Assembly (NCBI GenBank): GCA_030272155.1
Contig: CP126197.1
Coordinates: forward strand, 186,001-250,000
Length of the DNA: 64,000 nucleotides
Direction: 5' to 3'
From: Tetradesmus obliquus
Lineage: Eukaryota > Chlorophyta > Chlorophyceae > Sphaeropleales > Scenedesmaceae
Shown: piece after piece, positions 1-11,155 of the stretch
How positions within the stretch are numbered: the stretch's first letter is position 1
How the letters are laid out: each line of letters starts with the position of its first letter
Notes under the pieces: generated by a model
What the model saw: the letters and a program-made list of their open reading frames with translations, nothing else
Databases searched by the model: none
What the model was told of the DNA's origin: nothing
Program-made: the position numbers and the translations under genes

Positions 1-2576
1 CAGAGCACCACAAGTTGCATTCATCCGGGGAAAGCCAGGCGGCTGGCACTCGAAGGTGCTGCACTGCGTGTCATCCACACAGCTGTTGCCCTGCACGCAG
101 CCAGTCGCTGTCTGCCAGACAACGACAGACTTGCCGCCTGCATACAGGCACGCACCGTGCGAGCCGCTGTATTTGGCTCCAGTGCCCGAATTGTTATAAC
201 ACGTCATGCTGGGACCTTGTATGATGAGCCGCTGCTTATCTTTGACGACTAATCCACCCGCTGCATTGCCAGACACAGCAAGCCCAGCTTTAAACAACAG
301 GTTGCCAGAAGATGCCATGACTGCCGGCTGCCTTCCTTCAGAGTCCTGGCTGTTTTTGAATGCCACAGCTTGCTCAGCCGCCACGTTGCATGCCTCCAGC
401 TTCCACATGATGCCTGCGCCGCCTTCAAAATTGCCACTGCCTTTGAATTGAATATTTGAGTAGCTGCAGGCGAGTCCGACATCACTAGAGAAGTCGCCAG
501 GCCCAGGGCGCCGCAAAAACGCCACTTGTTTATAAAACACAACAGTGCTGCCAGCCGCAGAGATGCAGCCGCCGTGTGAAACCACGCCATATCTCTCTGC
601 AGCGGAGTCCGAGGTGTTGGCATCCGGCCACGGCGCCGCAAACGAGCAGCTGAGCGGGCCGGCAAATGATGCACTGCTGTTCACCAAAACCATGCCGGCT
701 TTGTATGCATCGCTGCTCCTGTCCAGCGCGACAGCCCCCAAGAATTGTGCGGAGCTTTTTGCGCTGAGGTACAGCGCCCCCTTGGTGTTGTTTGTGAATG
801 TGCCTGAGCGCCGCAGCCGCAGCAGTGTGGGCCCGGCAGCATACAGGCCTGAAGTTTCTGTGAAAGCCTGGCCTTCAGGTGACAAGACATCAGGGTCTGT
901 GGGGTCTGCTGGCAGCGCCAGTTTCGCCACCTGCACCTCTCTATAGGACTTGCTGTTGTGTGCCGTGATGAGAGGCCCTTTGAAGTTGAGGGTGAGCCGC
1001 TTGCCAGGCAATGGCGCGCTGCAGGGCAGGGCAGCAGCAGAAGGTGCAGCATTATGCATACTGTGAGTGTGGCAGAGTGCATTCAGCAGGACCTGAGTGG
1101 TGATGAGCACTGACAGCCTGTGCCTGAGGCGGCGGCGCGCTGCGGGCCGGGGCAGCAGCAGATCATGTTGTTGGGCAGCGTTGCGCTTGATCGGGTTGCG
1201 GAAGAGTGCAGGCCTTGATGTCAGATGTTGGCGGGCGGTGACAGCTAGCAGGGCAAAACTTCTGGTGTGATGCATGCTGTGAGATGGGTGCTTTGAAGCA
1301 GCATACATGGTGGCAGCAGCATGTGGTGCCACGCTTGCCATTTGGTACAGAGGCTGCAGACAATGATTGCGCAACCAACACCGAAGCCGGCCTAGCTGCA
1401 GCACCTGCAGCCAGCGCAGGCCTAGCACTGCTGTTTGCTGTTGCGTAAACCTTTCATGCGCACCTCCAGATCGCGCCCCAGCGGTTGAAGGAGAATGTGG
1501 TTGTGCCCTCAAACGTCGCGCTGCTGGCTGTGGTGAGCCCCGCAGCACCCCGCAGGCCGCTGGCTTTGAGCACACTCCACATGCACACCCAGTAGTAGAA
1601 GATGTCTTCAAGCATGCGGTCCTCAACTAGCTCGCATGCTACTAGGTTGTAGGAGTTCTCCAGCCAGGAGGTGTTGGTGAAGGTAAGGGAGGCGCTGTCG
1701 TCGTCCTCGTTGGCGACTGCCCTGGGGCTGATGCGCCTGTGGCGGCGGCAGCAGCAGCAGCAGCAGCAGCAGCAGTGTGTAAGAGTTCCGCAAAGTTGTA
1801 GGCCCAGCAGCTGTTGTTTCTCTGGCAGAGCCCGCTGTAACATTATATATGAGTGACTGGCGGACTGTCGGTATCACTGTTACGGGCGTCAACAGCCACA
1901 TGTTCTACTGCATCGGGGCTGTTACCGACTCGCCTTGCACCTGCCCACACAGCATATCTAAGAGTGTCATCATGCAAGTTCGACCAGCAGGCAGCAGCAG
2001 GCACCATAACCAATCCAACCAGGCGCACTGCAGCCATTGCCTGGCTCCTCCTCACTTGAACTCCACGTTGTCTGCCACCAGTGTTGCACTCTCGCCATCA
2101 TCTGCTGCCCCCGGCCTGGCCTTTCTGATCAGCACACCGCCACCACCCGGCTGCGAATAGTTTGTAGTAGCATAGCCCCACAGCGTAAGGCCAGACAGCT
2201 GCAGCATGCCGCCATACTGCAGGAAATGCAGCCGGCTGGCACTGCTGCCAGCTGGGATAACTGGCGCCAGGATGGTGGTCTGTTGAGGGCTGCTGCCGCT
2301 GATACACAGCACCTGGCCTTTTTGCAGCTCTACTGTGGCGCCGAGGGTGAACTGGCCAGGGCCTAGCTTGTAGTTGCTGCCAGGCTTGAGGACCAGAGGC
2401 TTGCTAGGGTCTTGTATAGTTACAGGAGGTTTTGAGGGACAGGGAGTGCTGCTTGCTACGCTGGCCCTGCTGCTGCTGGTGCTGGTGGTGGTGCTGCAGC
2501 GCCCAGTGGTGCAGGAGGCCAGCAGTAGCAGCAGGCCAGCGACCAAATTGGTACTGTGGCGTCTGCACGCATGCAT
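1..2576 (-). CDS. Secreted beta-helix-like protein, 5' part (3' end outside window)
   Basis: Three exons join in phase: 2576-2056, 1736-1464 and 1018-<1 (splits AA|G and AG|C, both with GT-AG borders). The ATG at 2576 starts MHACRRHSTNLVAGLLLLLA, a typical signal peptide, followed by a Ser/Thr-rich stretch. The mature part is rich in short Gly/Asn/Ser turns and alternating hydrophobic strands (for example GGMLQLSGLTL, then repeated motifs such as GSGNFEGGAGIMW and GNAAGGLVVKD), and has scattered cysteines. This looks like a right-handed parallel beta-helix, as in pectin-lyase-fold or polymorphic-membrane-protein-like algal proteins. No catalytic site was recognised, so a cell-wall or extracellular-matrix role is only a guess. 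The frame stays open to the window edge, so the gene continues to the left. The intron between exons 1 and 2 carries a CTG run directly before its acceptor. Confidence 0.7.
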
Positions 2577-4162
2577 CGTTTCGTGATTCGTTATAGGTGA
2601 TGAATGCAATTGTTTGACAGTGTTTGCACAGGTGCACAGATGCTGTGTGTGCGGGTACGTCGTGTCGGGACCTGCTGGCACCTCCGACTCAGCTTTTTAC
2701 TTATACGCCTGCATAGACTCAGTAGTGAGCGTTCAAAGCGATGAAATGATGGTGGCTGCGACACCCGAAGAAGCACTAGCTCCACTGCGGTTAAGAACGG
2801 GCTCCGCACTTCAGTAGAATGGTGACAGGTTGCACCACGCGAACTAGGGTGTACGGTTCTTATCGGCCATCAGCTGACCATCAACGTTGAGTAGAGGTCT
2901 GTTACAGGGGGGGGGGCAAGCGATCACCCTAAAGTGAGTCACTTGCCCCTCTTTCAGTTCACGTATCATGAGCACCCGATAGCAAGCCACAAGATGCAAC
3001 CAAAGTAAAACTCCAGAGGCATCTTGCAGCCCCTATCTCCCCATAAACCAACAAGTACATGCAGTGCAGCATGTGCGAAGTGCAGCACGAAAAGCAGCAG
3101 GGTGCTCAAAGCACAGGGCACAAAACGCACAAGGGAAGGCAGGCATGGTCCAAACAGCAAGCGGGATGCACAATGGTGCTGCTTACCATAGGTGTTTGGC
3201 ATGATTGCACCAAGGCACTGCTGTACACACCAGACTGCAGCAAGCAGGAGCCCGCGGGACCGACAGGAGACACTGCATGTGACATGCAAACTAAGGTGCT
3301 ACTGCTTCTGCAACCCTCATGGCTGACAAGCATAGAAGCACGCAATGCGACAAACAGAGCTGAAAAATCAAGCACGGTGACACACGACATGCAACATGGC
3401 CTTGCCAGAAAGTGAAAATTGGACAACTACTGACAGCACATCACGTAAAAGCAGGAAGGTCAACCAGAGCGGGGCGCCAGTACAATGCGCAGCTGTGCTG
3501 GATCAGAACGCAGAAACGGGTGATCTCCAGGCACCGCAACACGCCAATGAGCCGGCGCAGCCTCCATTGCCACAAAATCAGCAAGCAACTCCCAAAACCG
3601 CAAAACCGCCTGCTGCTTCGCCTCCTTGGGTGAATTTTAAAAGAGAGATATTTTGTTATATATATGGTGGTACCTTTCGAGCAGCGTGCACAGAGATGCT
3701 TTCCTTGGTCACCAGCAGTGAGTGTGAACTTGAAGCTCACCAGCTTGTTCCACACACCCCGACACGCCTGTTGCAGCCACACGTCTGCTGGCCGTCGTAC
3801 CCAAATGCGCTGCTGCTGTCAGCCATGATTCAGTCAGGAGAAAAAGCAGCTGATGCCGGTCTAAGGCATTACAGGGCTTTACATGGCTCAGCCAGGCTGG
3901 CTGCGGGTCACCCAGTGGTCACCCAGTGGACCGGATGAACCAGCAACGCAGCTGTGCCACAAGGACATGGGTTCAACAAACCCGGAGTGGAGACTCCAGC
4001 AGTCAAGTAATATATAGCTCGTCAAAGGGGCTGCTTGTGCGACTGCCCATGCCTACTGCTGCAGATGATACCATACTCATCGCCGTTCTCAGGACCTCAG
4101 CAGTGCTGGCGTTAAGCTAGCTCTTCAGCTAGCCTTGCCACCCCGCTTCCGAGTCATGCTGG

Positions 4163-4200
<38 letters not shown>

Positions 4201-5156
4201 CTGCGCCAACAGCAGAATGGCCAAACGAAATGCACAAGGCCTGGGGGCCGTGCTGCACGCAAACGCAGCCTGGATGCAACTTGGATGCACCTAGCTGCTA
4301 CAACCGCAGAGGAGCTACCTGTGCCATGCTACACTGTTTAGCTGGTGGCAAACATGCCAGCTAGCACATGCACACTTACTCTAAATCACAACCAATCAGC
4401 TGCCGCCTGATACTATGCACCGCACCGCAATCTTCTTTTCCAGTGTCAGCTGCCGCAGCGAGGGGCACCTATGCCTGCTGTGCGGGATGCCGACGCATCA
4501 GACCGACACACCAAAGCTGCCACCACAACAAGCGCAGCTGACTGGAGCCTAGACACATCAGCACAGTTGTCCTTCCCCCATCAGCTGCGCTGGTCAGCCA
4601 TTTCAAGCATGCAGGCAGGCGGGGCCCGCGACTCCTGGCGTTCCTGCTGCTCCTGCTGGGCTAGCTGCTGGCAGCAGCAGCCGCACATGTGCAGCAGGCA
4701 GCTGCGCTTTGATCGATTCGGCAGCAGCTGTAAGGAGCTGCTGGCACTGTCACTGCATGACACCTTCAAATGCTGTGAATCCTGCCGGCAGTGTTGCTGC
4801 TGCTGCTGCTGCTGCTGCCTTGTTGCTAGTGTGTGTCACCGGAACCCATGCCGCCGGAACATGCGCGTCACAACCTGCAGGCAGCAGGCGCAACAGCAGC
4901 GCAGAGCAACGCAGCACATGCGGGCATCAGTGTGCAGCTGGTGATTTCAGGCACACATGCCGCTGGCCAGGCTGCTGCTACCTACTGTACACCCGACCAT
5001 GGTATTTGCAGAAGCAAGCATCCATGTGTGTGCCAGCCATGCTGCAGTGCCTCCAGCACAGCAAAAACACAGCGGGGTACTTCACCCAAACGTGTAGTAA
5101 TCGTTTCCTCCGTGTAGGATACAGTCTTTCGGCGCCAGAGCCAGCTTCAGTCCTGC
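2577..5156. other. Intergenic stretch with one unassigned ORF and CAG tracts
   Basis: This lies between the start of the beta-helix gene (minus) and the 3' end of the CX9C gene (minus). It holds a CAG run at about 4156-4201, encoding poly-Ala in one frame, and a CTG run near 4794-4817. One 180-codon ORF (3396-3938) is listed separately. I saw no domain, RNA gene or mobile-element signature in the rest. Confidence 0.4.
3396..3938 (+). CDS. Unrecognised ORF, 180 codons
   Basis: This is an ATG-initiated open frame. The first half is rich in Pro, Gln, Ala and Thr and low in complexity; the second half is more mixed (WVNFKREIFCYIYGG and following). I do not recognise a family. Splice borders of the kind seen in the neighbouring genes are not evident, so it may be a single-exon gene, an exon of an unresolved gene, or a chance frame. 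Transcript evidence would decide. Confidence 0.2.
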   Translation: MALPESENWTTTDSTSRKSRKVNQSGAPVQCAAVLDQNAETGDLQAPQHANEPAQPPLPQNQQATPKTAKPPAASPPWVNFKREIFCYIYGGTFRAACTEMLSLVTSSECELEAHQLVPHTPTRLLQPHVCWPSYPNALLLSAMIQSGEKAADAGLRHYRALHGSARLAAGHPVVTQWTG

Positions 5157-5257
5157 TTACATGTTGTAAGATGCAAACTCTCCCTTAACAGCCATGACTG
5201 AGTGCCGCACCTCTAGTCGCCGCCCTAGCTCTTTCCTTGCGCTGCTGGCTTTGGTCT

Positions 5258-5320
<63 letters not shown>

Positions 5321-5785
5321 CAGACTCAGTTGTGCACCACGCTGCAGCAGCAGCAGAAGCCGCCAGAGGCAGTACTGCCACAGTAACAGGAGCTGACGCT
5401 GCAGCGGCACAGCAGCACTGGTGGCTGTGTGGGCGCTGTTGCAGAGAGTGCATACCAGCTGGCGCAAATTGCTTAATGAAATCTTGGCTAATAAGCAAGG
5501 GTCTGCTGCCCACACAGTCATCAACACCCTGCTGTTCTCTGCTGGCAGCTCTGCGTCCATGCATGCACAGGTCAGCAAGACGGTGGCAGCTGTCGATCGC
5601 GCACACGCCACTGCTACTGTTGAAGGTGTGCGCGATGTAGCGACACTGTTGGACTTGGTGGCCCTGGTGTTTCTTGTTGCTCTGTTGCTGCTGCTGCTGC
5701 TCACCGCCGTTTGTAGGCAGATGATGGCTGCTGTCGCTTGCCGCTGGCAGCCTGTGTCTGCCTCTAGAATGCCTTGGCGCTGCAC

Positions 5786-5817
<32 letters not shown>

Positions 5818-6279
5818 CATGGGCAATGCATTGTCACTTGCTTTAGACAGCAGTGGAAGAGGCAGATGCACCTCGCCGGCCTTGACCACAAGCAGATGCA
5901 CATTTTGCTTACTGCTCTGCCATGCATACACGTGATGGCAGTGGCTGCCAGCAATGGGCACGACAGTGAGTTGCTGTTGCTAGCTGTCCTTGCAGTGCAG
6001 CAACAGCCTGCTTTGCGTAGCAGCCAGGGGCTGCCCTCTGCTGCGCTAAGCACGCGCTGCTGCCGTGCTGCCTTGCAACTGGCGGTGGCGATGCTGCTGA
6101 ACATTGACGCCTAGTACTCCGCCGCCGCCGCTGCTGCCGCTGCTGCTGCTGACGCTTCTGCTGCCGCTGCTGCCGCTCACCATCATGCAGTCCATCAGCA
6201 CTTTGATTTCATCTGTGCACTCCAGCCGCTTCGAGGTGAGCGTCTTGGCCAGCTTGGACAGGTCCGGCTCCTTGCCCAT
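5157..6279 (-). CDS. Twin CX9C (CHCH) small mitochondrial-type protein
   Basis: Three exons, all phase 0: 6279-6181 (33 codons), 5779-5705 (25 codons) and 5255-5157 (32 codons plus stop), giving 90 residues. Exon 1 carries the first CX9C (C-TDEIKVLMD-C). Exon 2 carries the second (C-QRQATAAII-C). Exon 3 gives a basic tail ending FASYNM. Twin CX9C proteins fold as a disulphide-linked helical hairpin, imported and oxidised by Mia40 in the mitochondrial intermembrane space. The size, the N-terminal basic stretch and the CX9C spacing resemble the mitoribosomal mS37/Mrp10/CHCHD1 group or COX-assembly factors; I cannot choose between them. Both introns end in CTG-rich DNA, and exon 3 follows a run of 19 triplets. 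The TAA stop overlaps a TGTAA motif. Confidence 0.75.
5259..5315. repeat. (CAG)19 at an intron 3' end
   Basis: Nineteen uninterrupted CAG triplets on the plus strand. On the gene's minus strand they read (CTG)n and run straight into the CAG acceptor of exon 3 of the CX9C gene. Confidence 0.95.
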
Positions 6280-7108
6280 GGCTGCTGCTATGTCTAATGG
6301 ATGCTGCTGTGCCTAATAGCTGCTGCTATGCCCAATGGATGCAGCTGCTGGCACCAGGGGCTGTCTGCTGCGCTAGCTGCTGTGCTGAGATCTGAGTGGG
6401 GCAGCAGCAAGCTGCTGCTGCTGTCACCACCAGCTGCACTGGCCTCCTCCCCAGGCAAGCTGCTTCTGATGCAACGCGATTAAGTTTAAACTTGAACGAG
6501 ATTTTATGAGATAGTTGAACCTGGAAAGCTAATGAGCTCCTGAGTGCCCGTTTGCAGACGCAGTCACTCCCGCACTACACTGCGCTACACACTAGTGACT
6601 TCAAACCAACATGCGGGCCTTTATAACTCATGTTTAAACGCGTTTGCGACTTTGGGGATGATGCAGGCTTGGATCGTCAGGGAAACCGTCGTGCCTGACG
6701 AACACATCTGACAGTAACACAGCTGCCAGGGAACAAGCACCCAAAGCGGCCCTCGCACAGCTAAATCGTCACAATACTGCCAAGTGAACTCTGCACATCC
6801 TTCTATTGATGCTGACCCAGACATTTCAGATAGCAGAGCATCAGTCAACAGAGGTCCTTGACATTGCTGCTGCTGCTACTGCTGCTGCTGCCGCAATCAC
6901 AGCTCTCATGGTATGTGTGGTGCAGACATGATTCTGACATGCATGAATCATTTCTGCCTACAATTTACGGGCATTGGCAGAGCAATTATATGCACCGCAC
7001 GCATGTTCAATACTGTACAGCCATGTCATCACACAGCCGAGTGCATCGCAAAACCAATGTGGGCCAGCCACTGCCTGCAAACCATGTTTCTAAACGCGTT
7101 TTTATCAC
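6280..7108. other. Divergent intergenic region, CX9C gene / SRR1-like gene
   Basis: About 830 bp separate two divergently read starts, so both promoters must lie here unless the SRR1-like gene has an upstream exon. A TTATAA box-like element sits at about 6621-6626. CTG tracts flank both ends. No further gene was recognised. Confidence 0.4.
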
Positions 7109-7709
7109 ATGCAACCGCAGGATGAGCCTGCAGATGAGTGGGTGCAGGTTGGCGGCAAGGGCAGGCCGCGCCGCACCGCTGAGCAGCAGCAGAAGCACCT
7201 GCAGGCCCGCGCAGCCGCAGCAGCAGCACTGGCAGCAGTAACAGGCCACAGCCCGCCTAGCAGCAATCAGCAGCATCACGGGTACCATATAGACGAACAG
7301 CCATCGCCACTGCAGCAGCAGCAGCAGCAGGTGTGTACACCGCAGCAGCAGCAGGCTGCCGAGCAGCAGCTGCAGGCGCTGGCAGCAGCAATGGCTGGCA
7401 GCACACCTTCAAAACAAGCTGCCCTACCAGGCTGGGGGCCCCCACCCGAGCGTGAGTGGAAAGTGGCATGCAGCAGCAGGCACAAAAAGAACAGGAGGCA
7501 GCAGCTGCCGTCCACGCCGCAGGAGCAGGCGCAGTATGTTGCGCAGCAGGTGCGGGAGATCCAAGGGCAGTTGGCTGCTGCTCCTGTGTATGCCTCGCTG
7601 CTGGCAGCGATGCAGCAAGCTGCACCGGGACTTCCTGCAGATGCAGGTAGCAGCAGCAGTGGTGCTGGCGTACAACCACAACACCAGCAGCAAGATGGAA
7701 GTGGTGCAG

Positions 7710-7743
<34 letters not shown>

Positions 7744-9267
7744 TGGCAGCAGCAGCAGCAGCAGTGGCCCTGGCTGGAGCTGGCGGGAGGTGCAGTGTCT
7801 GGTGGTGTATGGCCTGGGCTCACCCGATGACAGCAAGGTCTCACGGCACCAGGTGGGGTTTTGCGGCTGAGGGGTTCAGGCTCAGGACGCAACAAAGTAC
7901 GTGCGTGCTAAAGTCAAAGCAGCAGGTGCCAGCAGCAGCGCCTGGCAGGTTGTTGATACCGAGCTGTGCAGACGGCTGGCATGGCAGTTGCTGCTGAGTG
8001 CTGGCACAACAGCCAGCGACCGACCCAGCAGCCGTCACTCAGCCAGGCAGTACCTCACAGCACCGACATTCTGTCTACCCTGCCCGCCTGCCGCTGCCGC
8101 TGCTGCTGCTGCTGCTGCTGCTGCTATTGTCCCGCCTCCCTCCTGCCAGCTTGCGCTGGTGCTGCTGCTGCAGGGCCTGCTGCCCGGCCTGTCCCAGCCG
8201 CCGCTGCTGTTCGACCCGGCGTTCAGTGAGGCTGACCGGCTGCTGCTGCAGGGGCTGGGGCTGCGTGTGATCGAGGAGAACGAGGAGGGGCGGCGAGCGG
8301 TGCAGGGGCCCACGCTGTTCTACCTGCCACACTGTGAGGTGTGTGCCTGCGTGCATGGATTCAGGGGGGGCAGTGCAAGCACAGAGCTGGAGGTGCTAAT
8401 AGGCAGCTATATTGCTGTGGGTGCTGCAGCCACTGCTGACTGGTCTCACATCGTCCCCTGGCGCCTGCTGCCACTGGTGCGTGGGATCGCAAGCATTGCA
8501 CAACAGGTTTTGGTGGACTGCAAGATAGGGGCACAACACCTGCGCAGCGCGCTACAAAGGGTCGCAGCAGTGGCAGAGTAATTTGACTAACGGTCCAGTC
8601 GTTCTGCTGCTGCTGCTGCTGCTGCTGCAGGCTGGCTTGACCGACAACCTGCTGCTGGCCAATGCCTCCCCGCAGCAGCAGCACTTAGCGCTGCTGGGCA
8701 ACAGCTTCGGCAGCTACCAGGCGCGCTGGGCTGCCCCCTCAGCCCGCAGGCCCAGCACAGTGAGGCCCGATCGGCTGCTGCAGCTTGTAGAGCAAGGTGA
8801 GGACGCGCCTGCGTCGTGTTGTCCTGTGCTGTGGGTGTGATGTGATGTGCGGATGCCCAAGTGCCAGCAGGCCCAGCACGGGGCGGCCTGACAGGCTGCT
8901 GGCCTTAGTTGGAGCAGGTGGGCAGCCCGGCGCATTGCTTTCTTGTGTGCTGTCATGTGTTGTGCCGCTACTCCCAACAGGCTGCTGCGGCTGGCGGAGG
9001 TGGGTGAGGGCGCGCTGCTGTGGCGTGATGTGCCGTAATGAGATGTTGTGAGTTATGCTGCCTACGTCACCTGGTGCGACCTGGCACACCACTTGGCACA
9101 GCCATAGCATGTCGCTGCTGCCCACCTGTCCTGCTCTGCCCCCGACAGCCGCTGTGTGTGCTGCTGCTGCCGCAGGCGCCGTGTGTGAGCTGCGCGTGCC
9201 AGACCATGGCTACAGCGTGGCCTCGGCCTTCAACGACATGAGCCTGCACACCTTCAGCGCCTGCTGA
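7109..9267 (+). CDS. SRR1-family protein
   Basis: Four exons: 7109-7852, 8150-8338, 8631-8796 and 9176-9267, in consistent phase, giving 396 residues. The N-terminal half is Gln/Ala-rich, partly encoded by CAG runs. The SRR1 domain begins at about residue 230 with LVVYGLGSPDDSKVSRHQ and continues as LALVLLL, then FDPAFSEAD...LGLRVIEENEEGRR, TLFYLPHCE, ALLGNSFGSY and finally FNDMSLHTF. These are the landmark segments of the SRR1 (sensitivity to red light reduced) family, which is linked to circadian/phytochrome signalling in plants and to haem regulation in other eukaryotes. ATG 7109 is the first in-frame Met, but an acceptor-like CAG lies ten bases further in, so a non-recognised upstream exon is possible. 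The intron before exon 4 holds two degenerate copies of the end of exon 3. Confidence 0.8.
8840..9035 (+). repeat. Two truncated copies of SRR1-like exon 3 end in the next intron
   Basis: Near 8868-8916 the intron repeats the RRPS-VRPDRLL segment of exon 3 as SRPSTGRPDRLLALV. Near 8979-9030 a shorter copy reads RLLRLAEVGEG. Both keep a GTG donor-like end and lie on the same strand as the gene. Confidence 0.75.
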
Positions 9268-9929
9268 CGGCTGCCGGCACTCTACAACCGGACCCCATGT
9301 AGTACATGGTGATGTCGGCACGTTCAGCCTCGTGGCGGCTGCATGATGATGGCACAGTCAGGGCCTAGGCCACCTAGCACGCATTGTGCCTGCAAGCTGC
9401 CTTTGAGCTTGGTGGCCAAGGTTGGCCAGCTTGCAAGCTGCTGGGGCCTGCCGGCCTGCTGGCCTGCACACCTTTGGGGCCTCGTGATTGACACCAACGA
9501 CGATGGCAACACCTGCAACTTGGTGTGTGTAAACAAGCAGGTTGTTGCCAGCGACTCACGCAGGTGGACCCCGGTGTACCGAATTTCAAATGCATTGACA
9601 CCAACGTTCAACGTGATCTCTGACGTAGTTTGACCTTTGCTGTCTGTGTTGCTGTCGCGGCGACGTACGCGTGTACCGCGGCAAACTGCTACCTGCCTCC
9701 GTGACTCACGAACGCCTCAAACCCGTCATCGGGGTTTGAAGGACCCCAAACCTTATAAGCAAACGTGGTAAGAGCATGGTGACAAGCACGAGTGACAGCA
9801 GCAGTGTTGTCTGGGGCCCCAAGTGATGCCACTAGCAGCGCCAACATGGCACAGCAGCTCTCACAGGTCGTCTACTGAGTTAATCGTCACGTCATCTTCT
9901 AATCTCTTACAGAGTGCGACTGCACTGAC
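9268..9929. other. 3' region of SRR1-like gene and upstream region of next gene
   Basis: No coding signal was recognised. It contains a TGTAA motif at 9528-9532 and a TTATAA box-like element near 9752, about 180 bp before the next ATG. Confidence 0.4.
9528..9532 (+). terminator. Candidate TGTAA poly(A) signal
   Basis: TGTAA lies 261 nt after the stop of the SRR1-like gene. TGTAA is the usual green-algal polyadenylation signal. Confidence 0.45.
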
Positions 9930-11110
9930 ATGGCGAGCCACGACGTCCAGACGGCACCTTGGACTTCAGCACCACTGCTGCTGCTGCTGCTGCTGCTAAT
10001 GTGCGGCGCAGCAGTGGACTTAGTGCAGGCTGCTGTTACGGATACAAGCGCTCCTGCTGACAGCTCACCAGCTCCTCAGCTCCCAAAGGCAGCAGCAGCA
10101 CCGCAGCAGGCCAGGGAGTGCCTGCTGAGGACATTCAACAGCACAGATGCACACACGAGGGAGCGCAAGGTGAGCTCTGAGCGAGTAAGATGAACTAGCC
10201 CAAAAGCCGCTCGTGTTACGCGCATATTCCTGCCAGCCAACCGCAGCTCAGGTGCTGTTCAAGTTGCACAGCCAACATTTCCTTCAGCCTGCTGAGCTGC
10301 AGCTGATACGGCAGTCAGTATCAAGGGTTGCAGGGGACGCGGCCGGCAGGTCACAGTCCAACTGACACGATGATATGCACTGTGTTGCACTGACACGATG
10401 TTGCACTGACACGATGATATGCACTGTGTTGCACTGACACGATGATATGCACTGTGTTGCACTGACACGATGATATGCACTGTGTTGCACTGACACGATG
10501 TTGCACTGACACGATGATATGCACTGTGTTGCACTGACACGATGTTGCACTGACACGATGATATGCACTGTGTTGCACTGACACGATGTTGCACTGACAC
10601 GATGATATGCACTGTGTTGCACTGCTGCAGGTGTTCAGCCAGTATGGCGAGGACGGTGTGTTGGAAGCAGTCTTTGGCTGCATTGGCACCACTGACAGAT
10701 ACTACGTTGAGTTTGGGGTGGAGGTGAGCCTGCACTGCACCAGCGTTGTGTTTTCTTATATGCAGATGCAGCAGCAGCGCTGCCACCATTGCATCTGCTC
10801 TGCAACAGTCGTGCCCAAGCAGCAGCCGGCAGCAGCCCGCAGCAAGCAGCCCGCTTGCCAGCAGCCGCTCAGTTGCGTCACTGGCAGTGCCCTGAAGAAT
10901 GTGACAGTCCAGCAGGCTGCATCGACAAGCAGCGCCGCTGGAGCCGGGACGACGGCTACTGCTGGTAGCAGTGCATGACGCCAGCGCTCCTGCAAGCATT
11001 GGTGACCTGCCCCATGCCACTAGTGAGCAATGCAACGGGAAGGGGTGTGGGTCAACAGCAACAAAGCATGTTAGGGTGTGATGGCCCAGAGTGCTGCATA
11101 TCTGCCGGCC

Positions 11111-11155
<45 letters not shown>

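Noticed and set aside
5157-6104. 315-codon minus-strand ORF rich in Leu and Cys
   Set aside because: It is intronic read-through of CTG tracts across the CX9C gene; the three in-phase exons explain the locus better.
10361-10620. CRISPR-like array
   Set aside because: Units are contiguous with no unique spacers, in a eukaryotic intron; it is a compound minisatellite.
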